DNA of 30,521 nucleotides. It comes from Onstottus_A sp036505875 (lineage in GTDB: Bacteria; Acidobacteriota; Blastocatellia; UBA7656). This document shows, piece after piece, positions 1 through 7,728 of the stretch. The translations under genes and the position numbers were made by a program. The notes under the pieces were generated by a model. It did not search any database, was not told where the DNA came from, and saw only the letters and a program-made list of their open reading frames with translations. The DNA is taken from contig DASXSR010000281.1 of NCBI GenBank assembly GCA_036505875.1, positions 1 to 30,521 on the forward strand, given 5' to 3'. How positions within the stretch are numbered: position 1 is the first letter of the stretch; each line of letters opens with the position of its first letter.

Positions 1-435
1 GGTTGCGTCGTACAGTCCCGCACTGTCGAAGGGACTATCACCCAGGTCTCCGCCCGCAACTAAGACCTTGCCGCTTGGCAGCAGTGTCGCTGTGTTGTGA
101 TACGACCCTAGGACGCTGCTGAGATTGAATTCGGCGCTCCCAGTGCTGCTCCACGTCCCGGCAGTGGGGTCGTACAGTTCAGCAGTCAGAGCATAAATGG
201 GGCCGCCGTAGCTGCCTCCCACGACCAGGACCCTGCCGCTGGGCAGCAGCGTCGCGGTGTCATCAAAGCGGGCTGTGTTGAGATTGCCGGTGTAGCTCCA
301 ACCCGGAACGACTGCCTGAGTTGACTGCGGTCTCACAACTGGCGCGGCGTTTGCGCCTGTCAATACGCCGGTGAGCACAAGGGCGCCTATTAAAACAGCA
401 GTGGTGATTTGTTTCAGCAGTTTGATCTTTCGCAT
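1..435 (-). CDS. Secreted Kelch-repeat protein, C-terminus cut by window edge
   Basis: The reading frame is open from an ATG at 435 down to base 1, giving 145 residues with no stop, so the C-terminus lies outside the window. It starts with a clear signal peptide (MRKIKLLKQ, then a hydrophobic stretch ending near ANA). Two Kelch-type blade repeats follow, each with the pattern TATLLPSGKVLV(A/V)GG and then a LYDPTAGTW-type strand. Kelch blades build beta-propellers used for binding; no enzyme function can be read from this. The start at 435 has a strong Shine-Dalgarno sequence (AAAGGAGG, 443-450). An in-frame ATG at 495 with its own AGGGAG would add 20 residues but would bury the signal peptide, so I prefer 435. 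It lies 111 bp downstream of the gene at 547-1029 on the same strand and may be co-transcribed. Confidence 0.8.
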   Translation of the reverse strand, partial: MRKIKLLKQITTAVLIGALVLTGVLTGANAAPVVRPQSTQAVVPGWSYTGNLNTARFDDTATLLPSGRVLVVGGSYGGPIYALTAELYDPTAGTWSSTGSAEFNLSSVLGSYHNTATLLPSGKVLVAGGDLGDSPFDSAGLYDAT

Positions 436-546
436 AACCTGGCCTCCTTTCAGCTCTCTGGCTGACGTGAGTCCGGGGAATTGGGGCTTGCTCATCAAAT
501 CTCCCTCTGTGAACCCTGCGTCGAACTCACGCCTGCCAGCCGCCGA

Positions 547-1029
547 CTATTCGACCCGTTTACCTGTTCCGGTGACGCATCCGGTCGAGATCAGATTATC
601 GCTCGAGTCAAAGAACTCTACGGAATCATTAGTGGTGAATTCATCAGAGTCGTCCGCAAGCTCAATGTGTCGCGTGATCTTCTGTGTCCCGGCGTAAGTG
701 CCGTCCGGGTTAAAGCGGAAAAATACCACGGTGTTGATGTAACTCCGCCCAACCATATACTCCCATACTCCATGTCCCGAGCTGAGGAGGGCTGGACTGC
801 TGGGTGCGCCGGTCGCAATCATCGAGCCTCCAGCCAAGAATGTGTTAAGGCCCGGAAAGGTTCTTAATTCCGCGCCGCTTTGACAATTAAGAAGCGTTGT
901 CCGTATACGCCAGGTCCCTTCTATTCGCCTACTTTTCCCGTTTTGCCCAGACGCCGGAAGCTGTGACGCCAAAACCAGGATAACGATCAACGCTACGCCG
1001 GAAATCGCTTTCAAGAATATGTTCTTCAT
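547..1029 (-). CDS. Secreted hypothetical protein (about 160 aa)
   Basis: A 160-residue protein with an N-terminal signal peptide (MKNIFLKAISG followed by a hydrophobic core ending near SGQ). The mature part begins with a GTWR motif and has a regular beta-rich look (VVFFRFNPDGTYAGTQ, SVEFFDSSDNLI). This resembles small lipocalin-like or beta-barrel secreted proteins, but I do not recognise a named family. Three cysteines cannot be paired with confidence. The start at 1029 is chosen because AGGAGA lies just upstream and the signal peptide begins there; a start at 1065 would add 12 residues ahead of this Shine-Dalgarno. It is divergent from the sigma factor gene at 1280, with a shared 250 bp control region, and lies upstream of the Kelch gene. 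Confidence 0.7.
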   Translation of the reverse strand: MKNIFLKAISGVALIVILVLASQLPASGQNGKSRRIEGTWRIRTTLLNCQSGAELRTFPGLNTFLAGGSMIATGAPSSPALLSSGHGVWEYMVGRSYINTVVFFRFNPDGTYAGTQKITRHIELADDSDEFTTNDSVEFFDSSDNLISTGCVTGTGKRVE

Positions 1030-1201
1030 GGCTGTCTCCTTTTCTAAAAGAATGCCTTCTTTCACTCCTACTTATTGGTCTTCATCTGGAGGTAGCTTTA
1101 TTGCTGCCTCATCTACTAATGCGCAGGCGGACAGAAAAGGGGACAGGGCTTCGCAGTTAGAGATTACGTGCGGTATCTCTCCAATTCACCAGACAACCAC
1201 A

Positions 1202-1231
1202 TTGACTTGGCTTAATTAGCGGACATATTCT
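1202..1231 (+). promoter_or_regulatory. Candidate sigma-70 promoter for the sigma/kinase operon
   Basis: TTGACT at 1202-1207 and TATTCT at 1226-1231 are separated by 18 bp and lie about 50 bp before the sigma factor start at 1280. This matches the housekeeping consensus moderately well. The position in a 250 bp divergent gap fits a promoter; the call is by eye only. Confidence 0.4.
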
Positions 1232-1279
1232 CTTTGGCGCTGCACTGAGCGCTCTCTCTTTCTCTCTGGAGACTTCACA

Positions 1280-1843
1280 ATGCCATCCACACAAGACGTG
1301 ACTGGGATGCTTCGAGATTGGGCAAGCGGTGACCAGGAAGCATTGGATAAGCTGATTCCAGTGGTCTATGATGAGTTGCGCCATCAAGCGGCTCGTTATC
1401 TGCGAAAAGAACGCTCCGGTCACACTCTTCAGACCACGGCGCTGATTCACGAGGCGTACCTCCGCTTAATCAATCAGCACAGCGTAGAGTGGAAAGATCG
1501 CGCGCACTTTTACGCGATAGCCGCACGCTTGATGCGGCAAATACTCGTAGATCACGCGCGTAAGCGTAAGGCCGCCAAGCGAGGAGGATCTGACATCAAG
1601 GTACCGCTGGAAGAAGGGATGGTTATCTCAACTGGGAGAGTTGTGGACCTGGTGGCGCTCGACGAAGCCCTGACAAGGTTAGCGGCAATTGACCCGCAGC
1701 AAAGCCGGATTGTGGAGCTGAGATATTTCAGCGGGCTGAGTGTTGAAGAGACTGCAGAAGTGACAGGTGTATCTTCGCGCACGGTGAAGCGAGACTGGAA
1801 TGTAGCCAAAGCATGGCTGCGGCAAGAGATCAGCGGGGGATGA
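1280..1843 (+). CDS. ECF-type RNA polymerase sigma factor (Sigma70_ECF, PF07638-like)
   Basis: A 187-residue sigma factor with the two ECF regions. Region 2 lies around residues 10-85 and includes the YDELRHQAARYLRKER helix and the DHARKRKAAKRGG basic stretch. Region 4 lies around 125-180 with a helix-turn-helix (VEETAEVTGVSSRTVKRDW). The LIHEAYLRL and HFYAIAARLMRQILVDHARKR motifs are characteristic of the group common in Acidobacteria and Planctomycetes, usually encoded next to Ser/Thr kinases. It would redirect RNA polymerase to a regulon not visible here. The ATG at 1280 follows GGAG at 1268-1271. Its TGA (1841-1843) overlaps the kinase ATG (1840-1842), so the two are translationally coupled. 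There is no anti-sigma factor of the usual kind; the kinase is the likely partner, as inferred from context. Confidence 0.92.
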   Translation: MPSTQDVTGMLRDWASGDQEALDKLIPVVYDELRHQAARYLRKERSGHTLQTTALIHEAYLRLINQHSVEWKDRAHFYAIAARLMRQILVDHARKRKAAKRGGSDIKVPLEEGMVISTGRVVDLVALDEALTRLAAIDPQQSRIVELRYFSGLSVEETAEVTGVSSRTVKRDWNVAKAWLRQEISGG

Positions 1844-4563
1844 AGACCGCGGTGGACCCTCAGAGATGGCACAGAGTCAAGGAGTTGTTCGAGGCTGCCG
1901 TTGAGCGCGGGCCCGAAGAAAGATCTGCCTTTCTGGAGCGAGCTTGTGCCGGGGATGAGTCGCTGCGCAGCCGGGTCGAATCGCTGATTGACTCATACGA
2001 GCAGGACAAAAGCTTCATGGAGACACCTGCCGTGGCTTCGGCTGCTGATTCTCTTTTGGACGATCAAACTGCGTCACTGATCGGGCAGTCGGTTGGTCCT
2101 TACACGATCGTACGCGAGATCGGGCGCGGGGGAATGGGAGAAGTTTATCTAGCCCAGGACAGCAGGCTAGGGCGTCGGGTCGCACTCAAACTGTTGCCGG
2201 ACGTATTCACCAGAGATCAGGATCGGTTGCGCCGGTTCGAGCAGGAGGCCCGCACCGCCTCGGCTCTGAATCACCCGAACATTCTGACCATTCACGAAAT
2301 TGGACAACTCGATAGCAGACAATTCATCGCCGCTGAGTTCATCGAAGGCGAGACACTCAGGCAGCATCTGGACACTTCAGAGGTGAGCCTGAATGAAGCA
2401 CTCGATATTGCTATTCAGGTAGCAGGTGGATTAACGGCGGCACATCAGTCAGGAATAGTGCATCGAGATATCAAGCCCGAGAACATCATGCTGCGCGCTG
2501 ACGGCTACGTCAAAGTGCTGGACTTTGGTCTGGCCAAGTTAACCGAGCGGCCCGCGACAAGCCCGGAAGCCTCAACACAAGCATTAGTGAAAACTACTCC
2601 AGGAATGGTTATGGGGACGGTCCAGTACATGTCACCGGAGCAGTCGCAAGGCTCTTCGCCTGTGGATCATCGGACGGACATCTGGTCGCTGGGAGTAGTG
2701 CTCTACGAAATGGTGACGGGGCGCGTCCCATTCGAGGGCAAAGACATTCACCGGCAGATCATCGCAATCCAGGAGCAGGAGCCACCGCCGCTTTCAAAGT
2801 TCGTGAGAGGTGTGCCGGACAGGTTGGAAGAGATCGTCAGTAGAGCGCTGGCGAAAGAGCCCGCCGAGCGTTACCAGATGGCGAAGGATTTATTGACCGA
2901 CTTGCGGAGTCTAAAACACAGGATTGATATTGATGCTGAGATCGAACGTGTCGCCCCGGCCGAGTCGAAGGTCTCAACGGCTGGCTTAAAGACGGATGGT
3001 GGTCAAGGAATCTCAACGGCTGCCGTCGAAACTGCACGCGAGACCTCAAGTGCCGAGTACATAGCCGGGGCGATCAGTCGGCACAAGCGCGGTTTTGCCG
3101 CTGGTCTTGCGATTTTTCTTCTTACGGCAATAGGCCTCGGGTTTTTGATTTCCTCGAATCGTTTGGCAAACAATTCTCAGATCGAATCCATCGCGGTGCT
3201 GCCGTTTGTCAACGCGAGCGGCAACGCTGATGTCGAGTACTTGTCGGACGGCATGACCGAACTGCTCATCAACAGTCTGTCGCAACTTCCCAAACTTTCG
3301 GTGAAAGCTCGCAGTTCGGTGTTTCGCTACAAAGGCAAAGACGTCGAGCCACAACAAGTCGGCTCGGAATTGTCCGTGCAGGCAATCTTGAGCGGGCGTG
3401 TTGTGCAACGCGGCGAGGACTTGACGTTGTACTTATCGTTGGTTGATTCGCGAAATGGTAATCAACTTTGGGGCGAACAATACAATCGAAAACTAACCAA
3501 CCTCATTACCTTGCAGAGCGAGATTGCGCGTGATGTTTCACAGAAGTTGCGAGCGCGGTTGTCGGGCGTGGACGAACTGAAGTTGACGAAGAATTACACT
3601 GCAAACGCCGAAGCGTACCAGCTTTATCTGAAGGGACGCTACCACGTTGCGAAATTAACGCCGGCGGAAATGCAAACGGGCATTTCATATTACCGACAGG
3701 CAATTGAAACTGACCCGTCTTACGCGTTCGCCTACGTTGGGCTCGCGGACGCATATCGCTCAGTTGCGATCGCCGGCGAAATGCCTTCAACCGAATTCTT
3801 TCCGAAAGCGAAAGACGCGGCACAAAAGGCAATCGAGATCGACGATACGCTCGCCGAAGCTCATGCCGAACTTGGTTTCATAATATTCTGGTACGATTGG
3901 GATTGGAATGCAGCCGAAAATCAATTCAAACGAGCCCTGGAGCTCAATCCGAGCAGCGCGGACACTCCGTGGTTTTACGCGCACCTACTCTCAACATTGG
4001 GCCGGCACTCGGAAGCACTCGCCGAAATGCGACGCGCCAGAGAACTCGATCCGCTCTCTTTGCGAATCAACGCGAACGAAGGGCAGTTTCTGATTCACGC
4101 CGGACAACCCGATGAGGGGTTGGCCCGGTTGCAGAAAGCTTTTGAGCTAGACCCGAGGTTTTGGTTAGCTCATTTGTTTGCTTCGAGTGCTTATATCGAG
4201 AAAGGGATGTTTGCCGAAGCCGTTGCCGAAGCTCGCAAGGCGAGAGACTTTTCCGGTGCGAGTACTCATCACCCAGTCGCGTTCCTCAGTTACGCATTGG
4301 CGAAGTCAGGCAAACAAGCGGAAGCGCGGGCCGAGCTTGAAGGCTTACTGAAATTATCAACCGAGCGTTACGTCTCGTCTTACAACATCGCACTAATATA
4401 TAACGGGCTGGACGAACGCGACGAAACGATTAACTGGCTGGAGCGAGGTTACAAAGAACGAGATCCGAAAATGGTTTTTCTGAAAGTCGAACCGAAATGG
4501 AATAACCTGCGCGACGACCCGCGCTTTCAAGATTTGCTGCGGCGCATCGGCCTCGCGTCGTGA
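1840..4563 (+). CDS. Membrane Ser/Thr protein kinase with FlgO/TolB-like and TPR domains
   Basis: A 907-residue protein. Residues 1-60 form the short helical leader typical of acidobacterial kinases (RWHRVKELFEAAVERGPEER). Residues 88-360 are a Hanks-type kinase with all key residues: glycine loop GRGGMG (95-100), Lys117 in VALK, HRDIKPEN with Asp210, DFG at 228-230 and SPE at 265-267. A hydrophobic membrane span lies at about 418-438. After it, residues 448-575 match the FlgO/TolB-like domain found in kinase and adenylate cyclase fusions (SIAVLPFVNASG, YLSDGMTELLINSL). From about 590 to the end are several TPR units. The kinase would be cytoplasmic and the TPR part on the other side of the membrane. 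The start at 1840 gives an ATGA overlap with the sigma factor stop and matches the family N-terminus; an ATG at 1813 would add nine residues. Confidence 0.93.
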   Translation: MKTAVDPQRWHRVKELFEAAVERGPEERSAFLERACAGDESLRSRVESLIDSYEQDKSFMETPAVASAADSLLDDQTASLIGQSVGPYTIVREIGRGGMGEVYLAQDSRLGRRVALKLLPDVFTRDQDRLRRFEQEARTASALNHPNILTIHEIGQLDSRQFIAAEFIEGETLRQHLDTSEVSLNEALDIAIQVAGGLTAAHQSGIVHRDIKPENIMLRADGYVKVLDFGLAKLTERPATSPEASTQALVKTTPGMVMGTVQYMSPEQSQGSSPVDHRTDIWSLGVVLYEMVTGRVPFEGKDIHRQIIAIQEQEPPPLSKFVRGVPDRLEEIVSRALAKEPAERYQMAKDLLTDLRSLKHRIDIDAEIERVAPAESKVSTAGLKTDGGQGISTAAVETARETSSAEYIAGAISRHKRGFAAGLAIFLLTAIGLGFLISSNRLANNSQIESIAVLPFVNASGNADVEYLSDGMTELLINSLSQLPKLSVKARSSVFRYKGKDVEPQQVGSELSVQAILSGRVVQRGEDLTLYLSLVDSRNGNQLWGEQYNRKLTNLITLQSEIARDVSQKLRARLSGVDELKLTKNYTANAEAYQLYLKGRYHVAKLTPAEMQTGISYYRQAIETDPSYAFAYVGLADAYRSVAIAGEMPSTEFFPKAKDAAQKAIEIDDTLAEAHAELGFIIFWYDWDWNAAENQFKRALELNPSSADTPWFYAHLLSTLGRHSEALAEMRRARELDPLSLRINANEGQFLIHAGQPDEGLARLQKAFELDPRFWLAHLFASSAYIEKGMFAEAVAEARKARDFSGASTHHPVAFLSYALAKSGKQAEARAELEGLLKLSTERYVSSYNIALIYNGLDERDETINWLERGYKERDPKMVFLKVEPKWNNLRDDPRFQDLLRRIGLAS

Positions 4564-4692
4564 CGCAACCTCAACGCCGCGAGCCTTGATCCAAACACCG
4601 GACAAATTATTAATCCCGGCGTTTTCGGGCGCATCATCTCGACGAGTAACAACCCGCGCTTAATCCAATTCGCACTCAAGTTCAATTACTAA
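4564..4692 (+). pseudogene. C-terminal remnant of a TonB-dependent (Oar-like) receptor
   Basis: Directly after the kinase TGA, the same reading frame stays open for 42 codons to TAA at 4690-4692. The encoded end reads PGVFGRIISTSNNPRLIQFALKFNY. The FGRI-(S/T)-NNPR-(L/Q)-(I/M)QFAL(K/R)F pattern with a terminal aromatic residue is the last beta-strand signature of carboxypeptidase-regulatory-domain TonB receptors, which are abundant in Acidobacteria. There is no start codon or upstream receptor sequence, so this is a decayed fragment. Its in-frame junction with the kinase stop suggests a deletion or recombination fused the kinase 3' end to the receptor 3' end. The family call is from memory of the motif. 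Confidence 0.65.
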
Positions 4693-4709
4693 ACGAGTCC
4701 AAGCAAGAA

Positions 4710-4736
4710 GGCCGGAGCGGTCAAGATGCTCCGGCC
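4710..4736. terminator. Hairpin between convergent genes, probable terminator
   Basis: A perfect 9-bp stem (GGCCGGAGC / GCTCCGGCC) with a 9-nt loop lies between the kinase/receptor remnant on the plus strand and the amidohydrolase stop at 4765 on the minus strand. There is no long T-run on the plus strand. Read on the minus strand it is followed by TTCTTGCTT, so it fits better as the end of the amidohydrolase operon, or as a two-way terminator. Confidence 0.6.
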
Positions 4737-4764
4737 GATGCTTGATCTTAGTCTGAACTACGAG

Positions 4765-6105
4765 TCAGGGGCGGGCTTTGTACTTCTCGTACAACTCGGT
4801 GTGACGGCTTGTGAGCGGGATATCCCTCCCGTTGATGAACACGTGTTTGATCTGAGTTCTTATCTCGAGCGGGTCGCCGTCGGTCACAATCAGGTTCGCG
4901 ATCTTTCCTTGCTCAATCGAGCCGACTCGATCTGCGATGCCGAGAATCTCTGCCGGATAAATAGTCACGGCCTTGAGCGCTTCTTCCTTTGGTAGCCCGA
5001 AAGCCGCAGCCATACCCGCGTGGTAAGGCAGGTTCCTTGAATATGCCGAATCGTTGGTCTGAAACGCAATCTTCACGCCCGCCTTCGCAAGTATCCCGGC
5101 GTTGGTGAATGCTGCGTCGTATGGGTCATCTTCGTGCACCGGTACGCGCAGGACCGGCCCCACGATCACCGGGATGTTTTTCGCTTTGAGTTGGTCCGCC
5201 ACTTTGTAGGCTTCGATGCCGCCTGAGATGATCGCCTTGAGCTTCATCTCGGTCACGAACGCGATTGCAGCCTTGAGGTCGCGCTCCAGGTTGACGTTTA
5301 TCACTACCGGCATCTGCCCGCGGACAACCGGGATCAGTGCCTCGAGTTTCAAGTCAACGTTTTGTTTCGGAAGGCTCGTGTCCTTCCGCCTCGCGTCCAT
5401 CGCGGCGCCGTAAGCCGCAGCGTCCCGCAAGATCTTTTTCAGGTTCTCAATTTGTTTTTCTTGCTCGCGGCGAAGCTCGGTGACCGAACGTTGCTGGCCG
5501 GCAGGTCCGAACTCCCCTCCGAACCCGCGGCCGCCACCCGCACCGGGCCAGTTTATATGCATCGCCGCGGGCGATTTCAAAACCATCTCCCGTGGAGTCC
5601 AGCCGTCGAGGTTTATGATTGCGCTTTGTCCCGCGATCAACCCCCCACGCGGCGCCGTCAGCGCCGTTGTGATCCCGTTCACGCGAGTCACCGCGATGTG
5701 TGAGCTGTCAGGACGAATCGCAACGTCAACGTGAATGTTGGCGTTGTTATCGCCGATTTCGGATACATCCACCGAGCCGGCCACTGAACCTATTTCGGTC
5801 AACCCAATCTCGGTGTCCGCGTCGATCAACCCGGGATAAACCGACAGCCCTTGCGCGTCGATTACCTTCGCGCCTGCCGGCAGCGACACGCCGGCCCCTA
5901 CCGCCGCTATCTTTCCATTGGATATGACTACCGTACCGTTTTCAATAACAGGCCCCGTCACGGTGACGATTCGCGCGTTGCGAATTGCATAGGTCTCCGA
6001 ACCTTGGGCCGAGACAAACCGCGCAGGTGAGCAGATCGCCGCAAAGAGAAGCGCGGCTGCGCAAGCAACTGTAGGAGTAAGAAATCTTTTAACCGTTTTC
6101 ATCAT
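4765..6105 (-). CDS. Exported amidohydrolase-family protein 1, metal motif lost
   Basis: A 446-residue protein with a signal peptide (about 1-34, ending SAQG) and the amidohydrolase/imidazolonepropionase-like fold. The N-terminal beta domain (YAIRNARIVTVTG, NGKIAAVGAG) leads into VYPGLID. The C-terminal signature (AVTIYPAEILGIADRVGSIEQGKIANLIVTDGDPL) is intact. The metal-binding HxH after PGLID is replaced by Asp97-Thr98-Glu99. Later histidines of the barrel are also sparse, so normal metal-dependent hydrolysis is doubtful. It is the last gene of a three-gene minus-strand operon, 65 bp after amidohydrolase 2. The start at 6105 has GGAG five bases upstream; an ATG one codon later is equally possible. 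It may be a non-catalytic partner, or use an unusual metal site. Confidence 0.85.
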   Translation of the reverse strand: MMKTVKRFLTPTVACAAALLFAAICSPARFVSAQGSETYAIRNARIVTVTGPVIENGTVVISNGKIAAVGAGVSLPAGAKVIDAQGLSVYPGLIDADTEIGLTEIGSVAGSVDVSEIGDNNANIHVDVAIRPDSSHIAVTRVNGITTALTAPRGGLIAGQSAIINLDGWTPREMVLKSPAAMHINWPGAGGGRGFGGEFGPAGQQRSVTELRREQEKQIENLKKILRDAAAYGAAMDARRKDTSLPKQNVDLKLEALIPVVRGQMPVVINVNLERDLKAAIAFVTEMKLKAIISGGIEAYKVADQLKAKNIPVIVGPVLRVPVHEDDPYDAAFTNAGILAKAGVKIAFQTNDSAYSRNLPYHAGMAAAFGLPKEEALKAVTIYPAEILGIADRVGSIEQGKIANLIVTDGDPLEIRTQIKHVFINGRDIPLTSRHTELYEKYKARP

Positions 6106-6121
6106 TCAGCTCCGAATTGTC

Positions 6122-6141
6122 CGATAAGCTGCAGCTTGTCG
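6122..6141. repeat. REP-like palindrome, copy A
   Basis: CGATAAGCT-GC-AGCTTGTCG forms a 9-bp stem with one G-T-type mismatch. It lies 17 bp upstream of the amidohydrolase 1 start, within the 65 bp gap of the operon. It is the same family as copy B at 6164-6183. Confidence 0.75.
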
Positions 6142-6163
6142 GGGTCTCTATTCAAAGACACAT

Positions 6164-6183
6164 CGACAAGCTAAAGCTTGTCG
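6164..6183. repeat. REP-like palindrome, copy B, overlaps a stop codon
   Basis: CGACAAGCT-AA-AGCTTGTCG is a perfect 9-bp stem with a 2-nt loop. On the minus strand it encodes the last residues (SDKL) and the TAG stop (6173-6171) of amidohydrolase 2, so the repeat has replaced the native end of that gene. Confidence 0.8.
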
Positions 6184-7628
6184 GACGTCTCATTTGGGCG
6201 AGGTTGAGGCTCCTCAGGTCTTTCGCCGCGTGGCCCGCGAGGCCCGCCACGCTGCTCGCGCTCACGCTTAATCAGGTCCGCCTTCTCACGCTTGAGCGCT
6301 TCACGCTGCTTGAGGTCTTCATTTCGATCAAAGTAGACCTCGCCTTCGATAATCGTCAGCTCCGGCACCGTGTACACCGAGAACGGATGCTGGCTGAAGA
6401 TCACAAGGTCGGCATCCTTGCCAACATCAATCGAGCCCGTGCGCTTGTCTATGCCAAGCTGAATCGCCGGATTGAGCGTGACCATCCGTAGCGCTTCTTC
6501 TTCGCTCACGCCGCCGTACTTCATCGCCTTCGCCGCTTCCAGGTAGAGCCTGCGCGCAAGCTCATCCGAATCCGAGTTCATTGAAACGATCACTCCGCGT
6601 GAGGCCATCAACGCGGCGTTGTAAGGTATCGCGTCGTAAGCTTCGAGCTTGTAGGCCCACCAATCGGAAAAAGTCGAGCCGCCGGTCTTATGCGCGGCCA
6701 TCTCTTTTGCGACTTTGTAACCTTCAAGCACGTGTTGAAGCGTCTGGACGTGGAAGCCCAACTCGTCGCTGAGATTGAGAAGCATCAATATCTCGTCGTC
6801 GCGATAGCAGTGCGAGTGCACCATTCGCTTGCCTTCAAGAATTTCTACCAGTGCGTCCATCGTTAGATCGCGTCGTGGGGGAATGGCATTCTTATCTGTG
6901 GCTTTCTTAGCTTCGTATTCGTGCCACACGCGCATGTAGTCTTTCGCCTGGATGAACGCCTCGCGAATTGTTTCTTCGACGCCCATCCGAGTCGCTGGAT
7001 AGCGACGCGCAGTACCGGCCGGAAGCCCCTGACTATTCGAGCGTTTTGGGTTCTCTCCGAGCGCGAACTTAATCCCTTGCGGCGCGTCCGGAATTATCCA
7101 CTGATCGACCGGCTTGCCGATCTTCCATTTGACTACCGCGTTCTGCCCGCCGATCGAGTTCGCCGACCCGTGCAAAACGTTTGCAGCCGTCGTGCCGCCC
7201 GCAAGCTCGCGGTAGATGCTCGGGCTGTAGGGATCGATCACATCGCGAATGCGAACCATCGCGGTCACCGAAAGCGAGCCTTCGTTGACGTTGCCTTCGA
7301 CACCAGTGTGCGAGTGACAGTCGATGATGCCAGGCGTGACGTATTTGCCTGTGGCGTCGATGACGCGAGCGTTGGGGTCGCGAGCTTTGACGTTCGGGCC
7401 GACCTCGACGATCTTTCCATCGCGAATCAAGATCGAGCCATTGTTGATGGTCCCGTGCGATGCGGTAAGGATCGTGCCGTTCCTAATTAGCGTTTCACTC
7501 GGCGCAGTGACGGCGACCGCAGAACCGGCTCCAGCAGTCAGTTTCGCGTTACCGCCAGTTTGCGCAAAGGCTGAAGCGGTCAGCGCTGATGTCAGCAGCA
7601 TCGACAGAATCGGTTTGATCTTTTTCAT
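6171..7628 (-). CDS. Exported amidohydrolase 2 (metal motif intact)
   Basis: A 485-residue amidohydrolase-superfamily protein with a signal peptide (MKKIKPILSM through FAQTGG). The metal-binding motif is present as PGIIDCHSHTG with His105 and His107. Further candidate ligands lie in MVHSHCYRDDEI, FHVQTLQHVLEGYKVA and the NSDSDE segment late in the barrel. The closing composite domain reads LGIDKRTGSIDVGKDADLVIF. Substrates of this group are cyclic amides or peptidic compounds; the substrate cannot be read from sequence. The tail after about residue 440 is a charged, Arg/Pro-rich extension, and its last residues come from a palindromic repeat. The start at 7628 follows a strong GGAGG. It is the middle gene of the operon. 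Confidence 0.9.
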   Translation of the reverse strand: MKKIKPILSMLLTSALTASAFAQTGGNAKLTAGAGSAVAVTAPSETLIRNGTILTASHGTINNGSILIRDGKIVEVGPNVKARDPNARVIDATGKYVTPGIIDCHSHTGVEGNVNEGSLSVTAMVRIRDVIDPYSPSIYRELAGGTTAANVLHGSANSIGGQNAVVKWKIGKPVDQWIIPDAPQGIKFALGENPKRSNSQGLPAGTARRYPATRMGVEETIREAFIQAKDYMRVWHEYEAKKATDKNAIPPRRDLTMDALVEILEGKRMVHSHCYRDDEILMLLNLSDELGFHVQTLQHVLEGYKVAKEMAAHKTGGSTFSDWWAYKLEAYDAIPYNAALMASRGVIVSMNSDSDELARRLYLEAAKAMKYGGVSEEEALRMVTLNPAIQLGIDKRTGSIDVGKDADLVIFSQHPFSVYTVPELTIIEGEVYFDRNEDLKQREALKREKADLIKREREQRGGPRGPRGERPEEPQPRPNETSDKL

Positions 7629-7659
7629 CGTTTCCTCCAGTTAGTTCAGCGCGCACGTC

Positions 7660-7710
7660 GTGACGAATTCATTCGTTTATCTCACCATCCGGAACGAATG
7701 AATTCGTTAC
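7660..7710. repeat. Inverted repeat between amidohydrolase 2 and 3
   Basis: Two 18-nt arms (7660-7677 and 7693-7710; core ACGAATTCATTCGTT) pair with one mismatch around a 15-nt loop. The element lies in the 100 bp gap of a minus-strand operon, 19 bp after the amidohydrolase 3 stop and ahead of the GGAGG of amidohydrolase 2. It could act as an mRNA stabiliser or attenuator, or simply be a mobile palindrome. Confidence 0.8.
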
Positions 7711-7728
7711 TACCTGCTTAATCCGCAA

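Noticed and set aside
1840..4563. Possible recombination between the kinase half and the TPR half, from a seeming change in codon use after about 3170
   Set aside because: The impression is by eye and weak; the FlgO/TolB-TPR arrangement is normal for this kinase group. A codon-usage calculation would be needed.
4726..4995. 89-residue plus-strand frame after the kinase
   Set aside because: Antisense to the end of amidohydrolase 1; no family features.
6921..7490. 189-residue plus-strand frame
   Set aside because: Antisense shadow of amidohydrolase 2.
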